A stretch of 64,000 nucleotides of DNA from the NCBI RefSeq assembly GCF_013386765.1, contig NZ_JACARE010000024.1, forward strand, positions 187,294 to 251,293, given 5' to 3'. The DNA comes from Pseudomonas yamanorum (GTDB lineage: Bacteria > Pseudomonadota > Gammaproteobacteria > Pseudomonadales > Pseudomonadaceae). The notes under the pieces are model-generated. The model was not told the origin of the DNA. It saw nothing but the letters and a program-made list of their open reading frames with translations, and did no database searches. Below, one piece after another: positions 1 to 8,120 of the stretch. Position 1 is the stretch's first letter. Every line of letters begins with the position of its first letter. A program made the translations under genes and the position numbers.

Positions 1-894
1 CATGAACGCCTCCAGGCGCGAGCGCATCCAGCGTTCCGCCGGGTCGGTGTCGACGTGGCTGAGCCAGACCATCGACAAGTCCAGGGTCGGAGTTTCGAAC
101 GGGAACGGCTCACAGAACAGATTCCCGCCGGCGGCCATGGCCTGGGCAGTGTAGTCCGGCAGGCTGGCGATCATGTCGGTGCCGGCGAGCAACGCCGGCA
201 GCGCGCTGTATTGCGGCACCGACAGCACCACATGGCGCTTGCGACCGATCTCCGCCAGCCACTCATCGGCAAACCCGGACACGTTGGCAGTGTGGGACAC
301 CAGCACATGGGGCCGTGCGCAATATTCGTCGAGGGTCAGGGGGTTGTCCGAGGCGTCCGCCCGCAACAGGCACGGGCGGATATGCCGCAATAACTTGCGC
401 TTGGCATTGGCCGGCAGGCCGCGGGTCTGGGTGATGCCGACGGTGATATCACCGGAGGCCAGCAGGTCCGGGATTCGCCAGTAATCCACATGCTGCACCA
501 CGAACACCACCTGCGGCGCTTCCTGGCGCAAAGCGCGCAGCAGCGGCGGCAGCAGGCCGAACTCGACGTCGTCGGACAGGCCGATGCGAAAGGTCATGGT
601 GCTGATGGACGGGTCGAAATCGTGGGTCAGGCTCAGGGCCGACGACAAGGAATCGAGGGCCGGCGACAGGTGCTTGATGATCTCCTCGGCCCGCGCCGTG
701 GGTTCCATGCGATGGCCGACGCGAATGAACAGCGGGTCATTGAACAGCGTGCGCAGGCGGTTGAGGGCGGAACTGATGGTGGGCTGGCCGAGAAACAGCT
801 TCTCGGCCACCCGGGTCACATTGCGTTCGAGCATCAAGGTTTCAAAGACCACCATCAGGTTGATGTCGGCCTTGCGTAATTCATTGCGATTCAT
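1..894 (-). CDS. LysR-family transcriptional regulator, 3' end outside the window
   Basis: The first 298 codons of a LysR-type regulator are present; the reading frame is still open at base 1, so the C-terminus is missing. The N-terminus (MNRNELRKADINLMVVFETL) and the following segment with GQPTISSALNRLR form the usual winged helix-turn-helix (about residues 8-66). A periplasmic-binding-protein-like effector domain follows. The start ATG at 894-892 is the first Met before the HTH. It is transcribed away from the small ORF at 1025 and the MFS operon that converges on that ORF. The target and inducer cannot be read from the sequence; by position it could serve genes left of the window. Family assignment is firm. 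Confidence 0.9.
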   Translation of the reverse strand, partial: MNRNELRKADINLMVVFETLMLERNVTRVAEKLFLGQPTISSALNRLRTLFNDPLFIRVGHRMEPTARAEEIIKHLSPALDSLSSALSLTHDFDPSISTMTFRIGLSDDVEFGLLPPLLRALRQEAPQVVFVVQHVDYWRIPDLLASGDITVGITQTRGLPANAKRKLLRHIRPCLLRADASDNPLTLDEYCARPHVLVSHTANVSGFADEWLAEIGRKRHVVLSVPQYSALPALLAGTDMIASLPDYTAQAMAAGGNLFCEPFPFETPTLDLSMVWLSHVDTDPAERWMRSRLEAFM

Positions 895-1024
895 CGGCGC
901 TCGCCCCACTGCCCTGGATAGGAGGCAGTTTAGGAACTCCCGGGGCCCTGCGTCTATGCGCACACTGTTCAACGCGGGCCTTTGAGACTATAAAACAGCT
1001 TCCGAGGCTTGCGAGAACACAATC

Positions 1025-1201
1025 GTGCTGGTCATTTCTGCCTTGAGCGTCCTGGTTGCCGGGATTTTGCTCTGGGCCATCAAATTTATCGCTCACCCCA
1101 CCGCCAGGACATTGTTGCGGGTTTTCGTCGGTTTATGCCTGGCGGCAGTCGTCGCTTACCTGGTGCTGGCTTCGGGGTTTCCCACCTCATTGCTGGTGTG
1201 A
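1025..1201 (+). CDS. Possible 58-residue two-helix membrane protein, GTG start
   Basis: The frame opens after an in-frame TGA at 983 and its only usual start is GTG at 1025. It encodes 58 residues arranged as a hydrophobic helix (about 1-22), a short basic turn (HPTARTLLR) and a second hydrophobic helix (about 33-50), ending in TGA at 1199-1201. Many codons carry G or C in third position, as in real genes here. A weak purine stretch (GCGAG) lies nine bases upstream of the GTG. Its last 46 bases overlap, convergently, the end of the MFS gene at 1156. I do not recognise a family. It could be a chance hydrophobic frame opposite a coding strand, but only its tail lies opposite coding sequence. 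Confidence 0.45.
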   Translation: MLVISALSVLVAGILLWAIKFIAHPTARTLLRVFVGLCLAAVVAYLVLASGFPTSLLV

Positions 1202-2481
1202 TCGGCCTCCTGGCCCTGGCGCAAACGCAGTGCGGCCAAGGCGGCCACCACCAGCACCACGGCAATCACTTTCAAGCCGTTCATGGCATTGCCGGTGCTC
1301 ATCTCGATTGCGCCCATCACCGACGGCCCGACAAACCCGCCGAGCAATCCGCAGGCATTGACGAAGCCCAGCCCGCCCGCCAGCGCCACGCCTTTGAGGC
1401 GCGAAGCCGGGTACAGAAAGATGATCGACTGCACCACAAAGAACATCACCGCCGACACACAGAAACCCAACAGGCTGAACACCGGCCCCGACACCGAGGC
1501 AATGCCCAGCCCCGCCGCCATGGTCAGCAGGCCGGTAATCAACAGCCGCCGGGCACGGGTGGGTGTGGTCGCAAACCGCGGCAGCAACACCGCCCCCGCC
1601 GCCGCGGCAATCCACGGCAATGAGGTCAGCAGGCCGACGCTCATGGTGCTCAGTTCACCGTATTTGCTGATGATGCTCGGCAGGAAAAAGATCACGGTGT
1701 AGATGGTGATCTGATGGCAAAAATACACAAAGATCGCCAGCAGGATCTGCGGGGTCAGCCAGTTTTTCAGCGAATGCCAGCCCTCGCCTGCGCCCTCTTC
1801 GGTCTCCATCGCGATGCGCTGTTCAATCCCCCGCGCCTCTTCGGCCGAGAGCCACGGCGCCTTGCTCGGACGGTCCGGCAGCTTGCGCCACACCACCCAG
1901 GCAAACGCCACGGCTGGCAAGCCTTCGAGCAGGAACATCCACTGCCAGCCGTGCCAGCCGAGCATCCCGTCCATGCGCATCAACGCCGCGCCCACCGGGC
2001 CGCCGATGATGTTGGCAAAACACACGCCCAGCAGGAAATACCCGGTGGCCCGCGCCCGCTGCTCGCGGTTGAACCAGTAGGTGAGGTACAGCATCACCCC
2101 GGGAAACAGGCCGGCTTCGGCAATGCCCAGCAGCAGGCGCAGGACATAGAACGAGGTCTCGCCCTGAACGAACGCCATGGCCGCCGAAATCAGGCCCCAG
2201 GTCACCATGATCCGGGCGATCCAGAAGCGCGCGCCGACCTTGTGCATGATCAGGTTGCTGGGGATTTCCGACAGTGCGTAGGTCAGGAAAAACAGCCCCG
2301 CGCCCAGGCCGTAGGCGGCAGCGGAGATTCCCAGGTCAACGTCCAGGTGATGCTTGGCCAGGGCAATGTTGGTGCGGTCCAGGAAGCTCAGCACGTAGGC
2401 GATGATCAGCAAGGGCATCAGCTTGACGAACATCAGTTTGTTCAACTCCCGTGGCTCACGGGCGGTAGTGGCAGTCTTCAT
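1156..2481 (-). CDS. MFS transporter of the anion:cation symporter (ACS) type
   Basis: This 441-residue inner-membrane protein shows about 12 transmembrane segments and the first-helix pattern 'YVLSFLDRTNIALAK' typical of the MFS anion:cation symporter group, which imports sugar acids, phthalate or related organic anions. The start ATG at 2481 is preceded by AGAGGA at good spacing; longer frames upstream have no such site. It is the last gene of the minus-strand operon beginning with the GntR regulator at 7408. A second carrier lies 59 bases upstream. The substrate is likely an organic acid matching the lactonase/SDR/BKACE enzymes of the operon, but this is inference from context. Confidence 0.88.
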   Translation of the reverse strand: MKTATTAREPRELNKLMFVKLMPLLIIAYVLSFLDRTNIALAKHHLDVDLGISAAAYGLGAGLFFLTYALSEIPSNLIMHKVGARFWIARIMVTWGLISAAMAFVQGETSFYVLRLLLGIAEAGLFPGVMLYLTYWFNREQRARATGYFLLGVCFANIIGGPVGAALMRMDGMLGWHGWQWMFLLEGLPAVAFAWVVWRKLPDRPSKAPWLSAEEARGIEQRIAMETEEGAGEGWHSLKNWLTPQILLAIFVYFCHQITIYTVIFFLPSIISKYGELSTMSVGLLTSLPWIAAAAGAVLLPRFATTPTRARRLLITGLLTMAAGLGIASVSGPVFSLLGFCVSAVMFFVVQSIIFLYPASRLKGVALAGGLGFVNACGLLGGFVGPSVMGAIEMSTGNAMNGLKVIAVVLVVAALAALRLRQGQEADHTSNEVGNPEASTR

Positions 2482-2540
2482 CGAGCAAGTCCTCTTGGCG
2501 CCCCGCCAGCACACTGGCTGGGGGACGCATCGGTGTTGTT

Positions 2541-3863
2541 CTAGGGTTCGAGTTGCGCAACCAGCGCCGGCGGGCGATGGGAAAACAATTGCAGCAGCGC
2601 CCCGCCCAGGGCACAGCCGGCCATCACGAAGAAGCACACCGTGTAGCCGTGCAAGGTGGTCCAGCCGCCACCCATGGCAATCAGGCTGCCCATCAGCACC
2701 GGCGCCAGGCCGCCGCCGATAAACATCGCGGTGGTGATGATGCCGTTGGCAGTGGAGGTCGCCGACGGCTCGGCCGAGTCGCAGGCCACCGCGTAGTAGA
2801 TCGGCCACACCGCGTTGGCCACCAGGCCGAACAGCAGCTGCACGACGATGATCAGGGTCAGGGTGTTGGCGAAGTAAAACGCGCCGACACTGGCGGCCAT
2901 CCACACCCCGCAGATGATCAGGGTGACACGCCGGCCAATGATGTCCGACAGCGATGGCCACACCAGTTGCCCGAGAATTCCGGTGAGGGTGAACACCACG
3001 CTCATCCCCGCCGACTCCGCCAGGGACAGCCCGGCAATGTTGTACAGGTAGGCCGGCAGCACGATGTTGACGCCCATGTACACCACCTGGGTCAGCATCG
3101 TATTACCCGCTGTCAGGGCGATATTGCGGTTGCGCAAGGTGGCGATAAACGTGCGCCAGGCGTGGCCTTTTACCTGGCTGGCCGGCGCGTTGTCCGGCGG
3201 GGTCATGCCCTTGGCGGCGATGTCGACGTACAGCGCGGTGATGCGTTCGGCGGTGGAGTATCGCGCCCAGAAAATCATCAACGGCAACGCCACCACAAAC
3301 GCGAAGAAAAACACGTAGCGCCAGTTGTCTTCCCCAAAGGTGCTGATGACAAAACTGGCGACGATGCCACTGAGCATGGCGCCAATCGGGTAACCCGTGT
3401 GGTGCGCGCCCAGGGCAAAACCGCGGCGCTCCACCGGCCACCACTCGGCGGTGTTGCTCACGCCCACCGGCTCGCCCCAGCCTGCGCCGAGGTTGACGCC
3501 CACCCGCAGCGCAATAAAGGTTGCGAGGTTGCCGCTCAGGGCCTTGAACCCGGACAGAAACGAAATCGCGGTGTAGCCCAGCACCAGCGGCACCTGGAAC
3601 CGCGCGCGCTTCCAGCCACCGCCGTAGCGGTCGCTCCACATCGATCCGGGAATATCCAGCAGGGCCAGGGCGAGCATGATCACCGTGGCCATGGTGCCCC
3701 ACTGATCGGCCGACAAATCGAAGTGCTTGGAAATGGTCGGCCCCAGGCGCAGCACGATCTCACGGTCGTAGGCGTTGAGGATCCAGATCATCCAGCACAC
3801 CAGCAGCGACACCCAGGAGTGCCGGTGAATGCTGCGCAGCGAGGCTTTTTTCAAGATTGCCAT
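2541..3863 (-). CDS. MFS transporter, substrate unknown
   Basis: A 440-residue major facilitator protein with about 12 membrane helices. After a basic, cytoplasmic N-terminus (MAILKKASLRSIHRH) come WVSLLVCWMIWILNAYDREI and the loop DRYGGGWKRARF, which corresponds to the conserved helix 2-3 loop. The start chosen is ATG at 3863, preceded by GGAGAAACCC; an upstream frame of 12 more codons lacks support. It sits between the SMP-30 lactonase and the second MFS carrier in one operon, so the two carriers may handle related forms of the same substrate (for example lactone and acid). That pairing is inference. Substrate specificity cannot be read from the sequence. Confidence 0.87.
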   Translation of the reverse strand: MAILKKASLRSIHRHSWVSLLVCWMIWILNAYDREIVLRLGPTISKHFDLSADQWGTMATVIMLALALLDIPGSMWSDRYGGGWKRARFQVPLVLGYTAISFLSGFKALSGNLATFIALRVGVNLGAGWGEPVGVSNTAEWWPVERRGFALGAHHTGYPIGAMLSGIVASFVISTFGEDNWRYVFFFAFVVALPLMIFWARYSTAERITALYVDIAAKGMTPPDNAPASQVKGHAWRTFIATLRNRNIALTAGNTMLTQVVYMGVNIVLPAYLYNIAGLSLAESAGMSVVFTLTGILGQLVWPSLSDIIGRRVTLIICGVWMAASVGAFYFANTLTLIIVVQLLFGLVANAVWPIYYAVACDSAEPSATSTANGIITTAMFIGGGLAPVLMGSLIAMGGGWTTLHGYTVCFFVMAGCALGGALLQLFSHRPPALVAQLEP

Positions 3864-3938
3864 GGGTTTCTCCAGGCGCGCGAGGGCGCGCACTGACACA
3901 AGGTTGCGGAAGGAAAGTGCCTTGTTGAAAAAAACGCG

Positions 3939-4817
3939 CTAGCTGGCGAACCGTCGCTCGGCTATTCCTTGCACGCCTAGCCCGGTGATCGCAAAAAGCG
4001 CCCCGCGCTGCTGACCGTCGGCCGGGAAACGCGGCAACGGCGGCTTGGCCATGGAAGTCACGAACAGGGTGTCCAGGTTCGGCCCGCCAAAGGTCAGGCT
4101 GGTGACCTTTTTCACCGGCATCTGGATGATCCGGTCGACCTGGCCATCGGGTGTGTAGCGCACCAGTTGCCCGGCGTAGACCAGCGCCTGCCACAGGCAG
4201 CCTTCGGCATCCACGGTGCAGCCGTCGGCGGCGCCACCACCGCTGGTGTCGACCTTGGCGAAGGTGCGTCGATTGCTCACGGCGCCGCTGGCCTGGTCGT
4301 AGTCATAGGCCCAGATCTCGCCGGACCAGGTGTCGCAAAAATAGAATGTGTCGCCCGACGGGCTCCAGCACGGGCCGTTGGACACGATGATGCCTTCGTC
4401 CAGGGTGTGCAGGCTCAGGTCTGCGTCCAGGCGGTAGAGTTTGGCGCTGGCGCTGTCTTCAAGAGTGTCCATGGAGCCGAAGACAAAGCGGCCCTGACGG
4501 TCGACCTTGCCGTCGTTGAGGCGGTTGTTGGGCAGCGCGGGTTCCGGGTCGATCACCAGGGCCAGTTCGCCGCTGCTGAGGTCGAGGGTGTGCACGCCGT
4601 TTTGCAGGGCGACGATGGCTTGCTCGCCACTGTGACGCAGGGCCATGGAGCCGATTTTCTGGCCCACGTCCCAGGCGCGCAGCTCGCGACCGTCATCGGT
4701 GCAGCGCAGGATCCGGCCGTCGGCGCTGTCGATCCAGTACAACCGTTGTTGCAGGACGTCCCACACCGGGCCTTCGCCCAGGGTGGTCTTGACGTCCACA
4801 AGCACTTCGATACGCAT
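3939..4817 (-). CDS. SMP-30/gluconolactonase/LRE family lactonase
   Basis: This 292-residue cytoplasmic protein is a six-bladed propeller lactonase of the SMP-30/regucalcin family, which opens sugar lactones with a divalent metal. Signatures are 'LGEGPVWD' near residue 13 (metal Glu), 'PNNRLNDGKVDRQGRF' around residue 100 (metal Asn), 'SNGPCWSP' (metal Asn) and 'GGAADGCTVDAEGCLW' (metal Asp). Length is normal for the family. The start ATG at 4817 follows AAGGGATAACACC. It lies 68 bases downstream of the beta-keto acid cleavage enzyme and 75 bases upstream of the MFS carrier. In the operon it would hydrolyse a lactone to the hydroxy-acid that the SDR enzyme could oxidise; the exact lactone is unknown. 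Confidence 0.9.
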   Translation of the reverse strand: MRIEVLVDVKTTLGEGPVWDVLQQRLYWIDSADGRILRCTDDGRELRAWDVGQKIGSMALRHSGEQAIVALQNGVHTLDLSSGELALVIDPEPALPNNRLNDGKVDRQGRFVFGSMDTLEDSASAKLYRLDADLSLHTLDEGIIVSNGPCWSPSGDTFYFCDTWSGEIWAYDYDQASGAVSNRRTFAKVDTSGGGAADGCTVDAEGCLWQALVYAGQLVRYTPDGQVDRIIQMPVKKVTSLTFGGPNLDTLFVTSMAKPPLPRFPADGQQRGALFAITGLGVQGIAERRFAS

Positions 4818-4885
4818 GGTGTTATCCCTTTTTTGTTGTTGTGCGGGATGGGCATGGCCGCGCCGTGACGCGGCCGGTTTATCAC

Positions 4886-5818
4886 TTAGAAGTTGACCTG
4901 GTCGCGCCCCTTCAGCCCGAGGATTTCCCGCGCTTCATCCGGCGTGGCAACCCGGTGGCCGAGGGCTTCGATCACCGTGCGAATGCGCCGTACCTGGTCG
5001 GCGTTGGACGCGGCCAGTTTGCCCGGGCCATCCCACAGCGAATCCTCCAGGCCGACCCGGGCGTTGCTGCCCATGGACAGGCCCATGGTGGCCAGCGGAA
5101 TCTGCCCACGGCCGGCGCCGAGGATCGACCACACGTAGTCGTCGCCAAACAGCCGGTCGGCGGTACGACGCATGTGCGCCAAATCTTCCGGGTGGCCGCC
5201 GATGCCGCCGCGCAAACCGAATACCGACTGGATAAACAGCGGCGGCTTGAGCAGGCCGCGTTCCAGGAAATGGGCGGCGGTGTACAGGTGGCCGATGTCG
5301 TAGCACTCGATTTCGAAACGCGTGCGGTTCTCGGCGCAGGAATTGAGGATGTGGGTGATGTCGCGGAAGGTGTTGCGAAAGATCCGGTCGTCGCTTTCTT
5401 CCAGGTACGGGCGCTCCCAGTCGTGCTTGAACTCGGTAAAGCGGTTGAGCATTTCGTACAGGCCGAAGTTCATCGAGCCCATGTTCAGCGAGGCCAGTTC
5501 CGGCTTGAACTGCATTACCGGTTGCAGGCGCTCTTCGACGCCCATGGTCGGTGCGCCACCGGTGGTGATGTTGATCACCACGTCGCTGGCGGCCTTGATG
5601 TGCGGCAGGAATTCGGCGAACAGCGCGGGGTCCTGGCTGGGACGGCCATCGATGGGATCACGGGCATGCAGGTGAACAATCGCGGCGCCGGCTTCGGCGG
5701 CACCGATGGCGGCGTCGGCAATTTCCTGCGCGGTGATCGGCAAATGCGGCGACATCGACGGCGTATGGATGGCACCGGTGACAGCGCAGGTAATGATGAC
5801 AGGACGTTTTTTGGACAT
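4886..5818 (-). CDS. Beta-keto acid cleavage enzyme (BKACE, DUF849)
   Basis: This 310-residue protein belongs to the BKACE family (formerly DUF849), zinc TIM-barrel enzymes that react a beta-keto acid with acetyl-CoA to give acetoacetate and a new acyl-CoA; Kce, which acts on 3-keto-5-aminohexanoate in lysine fermentation, is the founding member. The N-terminus PVIITCAVTGAIHTPSMSP and the metal motif 'IVHLHARDP' (HxH) are diagnostic, followed by 'VINITTGG' and 'GAGRGQIPLATMGL'. Start ATG at 5818 has GGAG upstream. Substrate specificity varies widely in the family, so I cannot name the keto acid. In this operon an SDR enzyme lies 82 bases upstream and a lactonase downstream, which suggests lactone to hydroxy-acid to keto-acid to cleavage. 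Confidence 0.9.
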   Translation of the reverse strand: MSKKRPVIITCAVTGAIHTPSMSPHLPITAQEIADAAIGAAEAGAAIVHLHARDPIDGRPSQDPALFAEFLPHIKAASDVVINITTGGAPTMGVEERLQPVMQFKPELASLNMGSMNFGLYEMLNRFTEFKHDWERPYLEESDDRIFRNTFRDITHILNSCAENRTRFEIECYDIGHLYTAAHFLERGLLKPPLFIQSVFGLRGGIGGHPEDLAHMRRTADRLFGDDYVWSILGAGRGQIPLATMGLSMGSNARVGLEDSLWDGPGKLAASNADQVRRIRTVIEALGHRVATPDEAREILGLKGRDQVNF

Positions 5819-5900
5819 GACGATTCTCCGACTTTTATTCTTATGAAAAAAATCCCGGGTGCTGCGTGTGTGTTCTTCCTTGGCGGACTGCTGGCGCGGC

Positions 5901-6689
5901 CTACAGGTACTCGACGTTACCGTCGACACTGATCGCTTGGCCGGTGACATTGCGGGCGGCGGGCGAACAGAGAAACAAGGCCATGGCCGCGACGTCTTCG
6001 GCGGTGACCATGCGCTTGAGAGAGATCTTGTTGAGGTATTCCTGGCGCATCTCGGCTTCCGGTACACCGACCTGTTCGGCACGGGCGCGGATCACGCCGT
6101 CCATGCGCGGGCCTTCGACGATGCCGGGCAGCAAGGCGTTGACGCGGATGTCGCTTTCGCCCAACTCCGAGGCCAGGGATTTCATCAGGCCGACGATGGC
6201 CCATTTGGTCGCGGCATACGGCGTGCGCCAGGCGTAGCCGAGACGCCCGGCAACCGAGGCGATATGCAGCAGATGGCCGTGGGACGATTCCTTGAGCATC
6301 GGCACTGCGTGGTGGGCAAAGCGGTATTGCGCCGTGAGGTTGATATTGATCGTGGCTTGCCACTCGGCGTCGCTGATGGCATCGATGCCACCGGTGGGCC
6401 CGGCAATCCCGGCGTTGTTGACCAATACATCCAGCCCGCCGAACTGCTCGCGCTGCACCTGGAACACCGCCTCGATCTGCGCGGCATCACTCACGTCGGC
6501 ACGGGTGGCGACAGTGCCCGGGTACTTGTCGCGAAACGCCGCCAGGGCCGGTTCGCTGACATCACACACATGCACCTTGGCACCCGCCTCCAGATAGGCC
6601 GCGGCCAACACTTCACCGATACCGGCAGCCCCGCCGGAAATCAACACACGTAACCCAGGATAGGGCTGCAGCCGTTGTAGGACACTCAT
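5901..6689 (-). CDS. SDR-family NAD(P)-dependent oxidoreductase
   Basis: A classical short-chain dehydrogenase/reductase of 262 residues. Visible motifs are the nucleotide-binding GGAAGIG near residue 20, the acidic end of the second strand 'CDVSEP' (an Asp here favours NAD over NADP), 'NNAGIAG' near residue 92, the catalytic Ser in 'HIASVAG', and the catalytic pair in 'PYAATKWA' (YxxxK). The C-terminal 'ISVDGNVEYL' is typical. Its ATG overlaps the stop of the upstream GntR gene (ATGA, four bases), showing translational coupling. In context it most likely oxidises a hydroxy-acid to the beta-keto acid used by the BKACE enzyme; this step is inferred. Confidence 0.92.
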   Translation of the reverse strand: MSVLQRLQPYPGLRVLISGGAAGIGEVLAAAYLEAGAKVHVCDVSEPALAAFRDKYPGTVATRADVSDAAQIEAVFQVQREQFGGLDVLVNNAGIAGPTGGIDAISDAEWQATININLTAQYRFAHHAVPMLKESSHGHLLHIASVAGRLGYAWRTPYAATKWAIVGLMKSLASELGESDIRVNALLPGIVEGPRMDGVIRARAEQVGVPEAEMRQEYLNKISLKRMVTAEDVAAMALFLCSPAARNVTGQAISVDGNVEYL

Positions 6690-7408
6690 GCACGTTTACC
6701 TCCTGAAACAGACGACCGCGAACGGTCGTTCTTGACGAGCAGGCGCGCCAGGGAATCGGCGGCCTGCATGATGTCATCGGTCACCGCAGCGCGGGCGCCA
6801 GCGCCATCGCGGGCGGCCAGGGCTTCGACGATGCGCGTATGCGCCTCCATCGAACGCTGCAAGTGAGCTTTATCGGGAGCGACCAGGGCAAAACACGGGC
6901 CCATGTGCAGCCAGAAGTTTTCCACGGCGGCCATGGTCAACTCGGCCTGGGCGACGGCATAGATCCGACGGTGAAAGGCGAAGTTGGTCCACAGGTAACG
7001 GGAAACGTCGACTTCGTCGGCGGCCTGTTGCATCTGCTGGCAGAGGTCGGAGATTTCGTCGAGGTCGGCCTTTTCCAGGAGCAGCACGGCCTTTTCCGCG
7101 AGCAAACCTTCCAGGGCGACCCGCGCATCGCGAATCTCCCGCAGGCGTTCGACCGTCATCATGCGGACCCGCAAACGAGAGGTTTCGGTGACTTCAAAGG
7201 CGTTTTCGGCGCTCAGGCGCTGGAGGGCTTCGCGCACCGGCATGGGGCTGGAGCCGAGGGCTTCGGCGAGGCCGCGGATGGTGAGTTTCTGGCCGGGCTG
7301 GAAACGACCACTCATCAAGGCTTCGCGGATCTGGCGATAGACCTGGTCTTGCAAGGTATCGCGGGACACCTGGCGCAAGGTGGGAAGGAGAAGCGGGCCA
7401 TCTGTCAT
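6686..7408 (-). CDS. GntR-family regulator with FCD domain
   Basis: A 240-residue FadR-subfamily GntR regulator. The winged helix at about residues 15-80 contains 'LMSGRFQPGQKLTIRGLAEALGSSPMPVREAL', quoted here only by its ends LMSGRF and PVREAL, the signature of GntR DNA-binding domains. The FCD effector domain follows (about residues 90-215) with the metal-site residues in 'FAFHRRIY' and a later 'MEAHTRIVEAL'. It heads the catabolic operon that runs to 1156 and shares ATGA with the SDR gene. Such regulators usually repress their own operon and are released by an organic-acid substrate or intermediate. A perfect 10-bp palindrome 39 bases upstream of the start is a candidate operator. Confidence 0.92.
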   Translation of the reverse strand: MTDGPLLLPTLRQVSRDTLQDQVYRQIREALMSGRFQPGQKLTIRGLAEALGSSPMPVREALQRLSAENAFEVTETSRLRVRMMTVERLREIRDARVALEGLLAEKAVLLLEKADLDEISDLCQQMQQAADEVDVSRYLWTNFAFHRRIYAVAQAELTMAAVENFWLHMGPCFALVAPDKAHLQRSMEAHTRIVEALAARDGAGARAAVTDDIMQAADSLARLLVKNDRSRSSVSGGKRA

Positions 7409-7446
7409 GAGTCAAAACCTGTGTTGTCGTTCTTATGGCTCCAATA

Positions 7447-7456
7447 TGTGATCACA
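7447..7456. promoter_or_regulatory. Candidate operator of the GntR operon (TGTGATCACA)
   Basis: TGTGATCACA is a perfect 10-bp palindrome located 39 bases upstream of the GntR start and 87 bases upstream of the divergent VOC gene. FadR-type GntR proteins bind short palindromes of this size near promoters. A CRP/Vfr-like half-site reading (TGTGA) is an alternative. The call rests only on symmetry and position. Confidence 0.4.
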
Positions 7457-7542
7457 AATCAAATATGTCAAATAGTTTCCCGTTGACCGTGAGTGCGACG
7501 CTGACTTAAATGGCCTCTCTCTCAAGCAAGGACCGCTGAACC

Positions 7543-7932
7543 ATGAAATTTGCCTACACCATCGTCTACGTCCCGGACGTCGCCGCATCGCTGCAATTTT
7601 TCGAAAAAGCCTTCGGCTTCAGTCGCCGTTTCCTGCATGAATCGGGGACGTATGGCGAGTTGGATACGGGCGGTACTACTCTCTCCTTCGCGGCGCATGA
7701 GTTGGTCGAGATGAATTTCGAGGGCGGGCACGTGGAGGCGCATGCTTCACAGCAACCGCTGGGGATGGAGCTGGGGTTTGTGACTGAGGATGTGCCAAAG
7801 GCCCACGCCAGAGCGCTGGCGGAGGGTGCGACAGAGCTCTCGACGCCGAGCACCAAGCCTTGGGGGCAGGTTGTTTCTTACGTGCGATGCCCGGATGGCA
7901 CGCTGGTGGAGTTGTGTACGCCGATTCAGTGA
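7543..7932 (+). CDS. VOC-family (glyoxalase/dioxygenase fold) protein
   Basis: A 129-residue vicinal-oxygen-chelate protein made of the usual two beta-alpha-beta-beta-beta modules: 'YTIVYVPDVAASLQFFEKAFGF' (ends YTIVYV and KAFGF) opens the first and 'LGFVTEDVPKAHARALAEGA' the second. The closing 'RCPDGTLVELCTP' carries the expected C-terminal Glu metal ligand. The family includes glyoxalases, fosfomycin-resistance enzymes and many proteins without known function, and the sequence does not decide between them. The gene is a single unit divergent from the GntR operon and followed directly by the 18-bp repeat array. Confidence 0.88.
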   Translation: MKFAYTIVYVPDVAASLQFFEKAFGFSRRFLHESGTYGELDTGGTTLSFAAHELVEMNFEGGHVEAHASQQPLGMELGFVTEDVPKAHARALAEGATELSTPSTKPWGQVVSYVRCPDGTLVELCTPIQ

Positions 7933-7940
7933 ATCGTAAT

Positions 7941-8105
7941 GTGGCGAGGGAGCTTGCTGTGGCGAGGGAGCTTGCTCCCGCTGGAGTGCGTAGCGCTCCC
8001 GCTTTTTTTGGGGCCGCTGCGCAGCCCAGCGGGAGCAAGCTCCCTCGCCACAGCAAGCTCCCTCGCCACAGCAAGCTCCATCCCCACAGCAAGCTCCCTC
8101 GCCAC
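7941..8105. repeat. REP-derived 18-bp tandem array in opposing orientation
   Basis: Six copies of the 18-bp unit AGCAAGCTCCCTCGCCAC are present. Two lie in reverse orientation at 7941-7958 and 7959-7976; four lie forward at 8034-8051, 8052-8069, 8070-8087 (variant with ATCCCC) and 8088-8105. The units abut without spacers. Between the arms is a 57-base centre containing GGAGTGCGTAGCGCTCC and a T-run. The unit is the well-known 'GTGGCGAGGGAGCTTGCTCCC' REP sequence of the P. fluorescens group, here multiplied in tandem rather than present as the usual single inverted pair. It sits between two convergent genes. Confidence 0.88.
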
Positions 8106-8120
8106 AATGAAATGCCTGCA

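Noticed and set aside
2553..3896. A 447-codon plus-strand open frame opposite the MFS gene at 2541-3863
   Set aside because: Gln/His/Arg-rich antisense translation of a membrane-protein gene in G+C-rich DNA. The minus strand has the real MFS motifs and ribosome-binding site.
7941..8105. Possible CRISPR array
   Set aside because: The 18-bp units abut without spacers, occur in both orientations and match the REP family; no cas genes are near.
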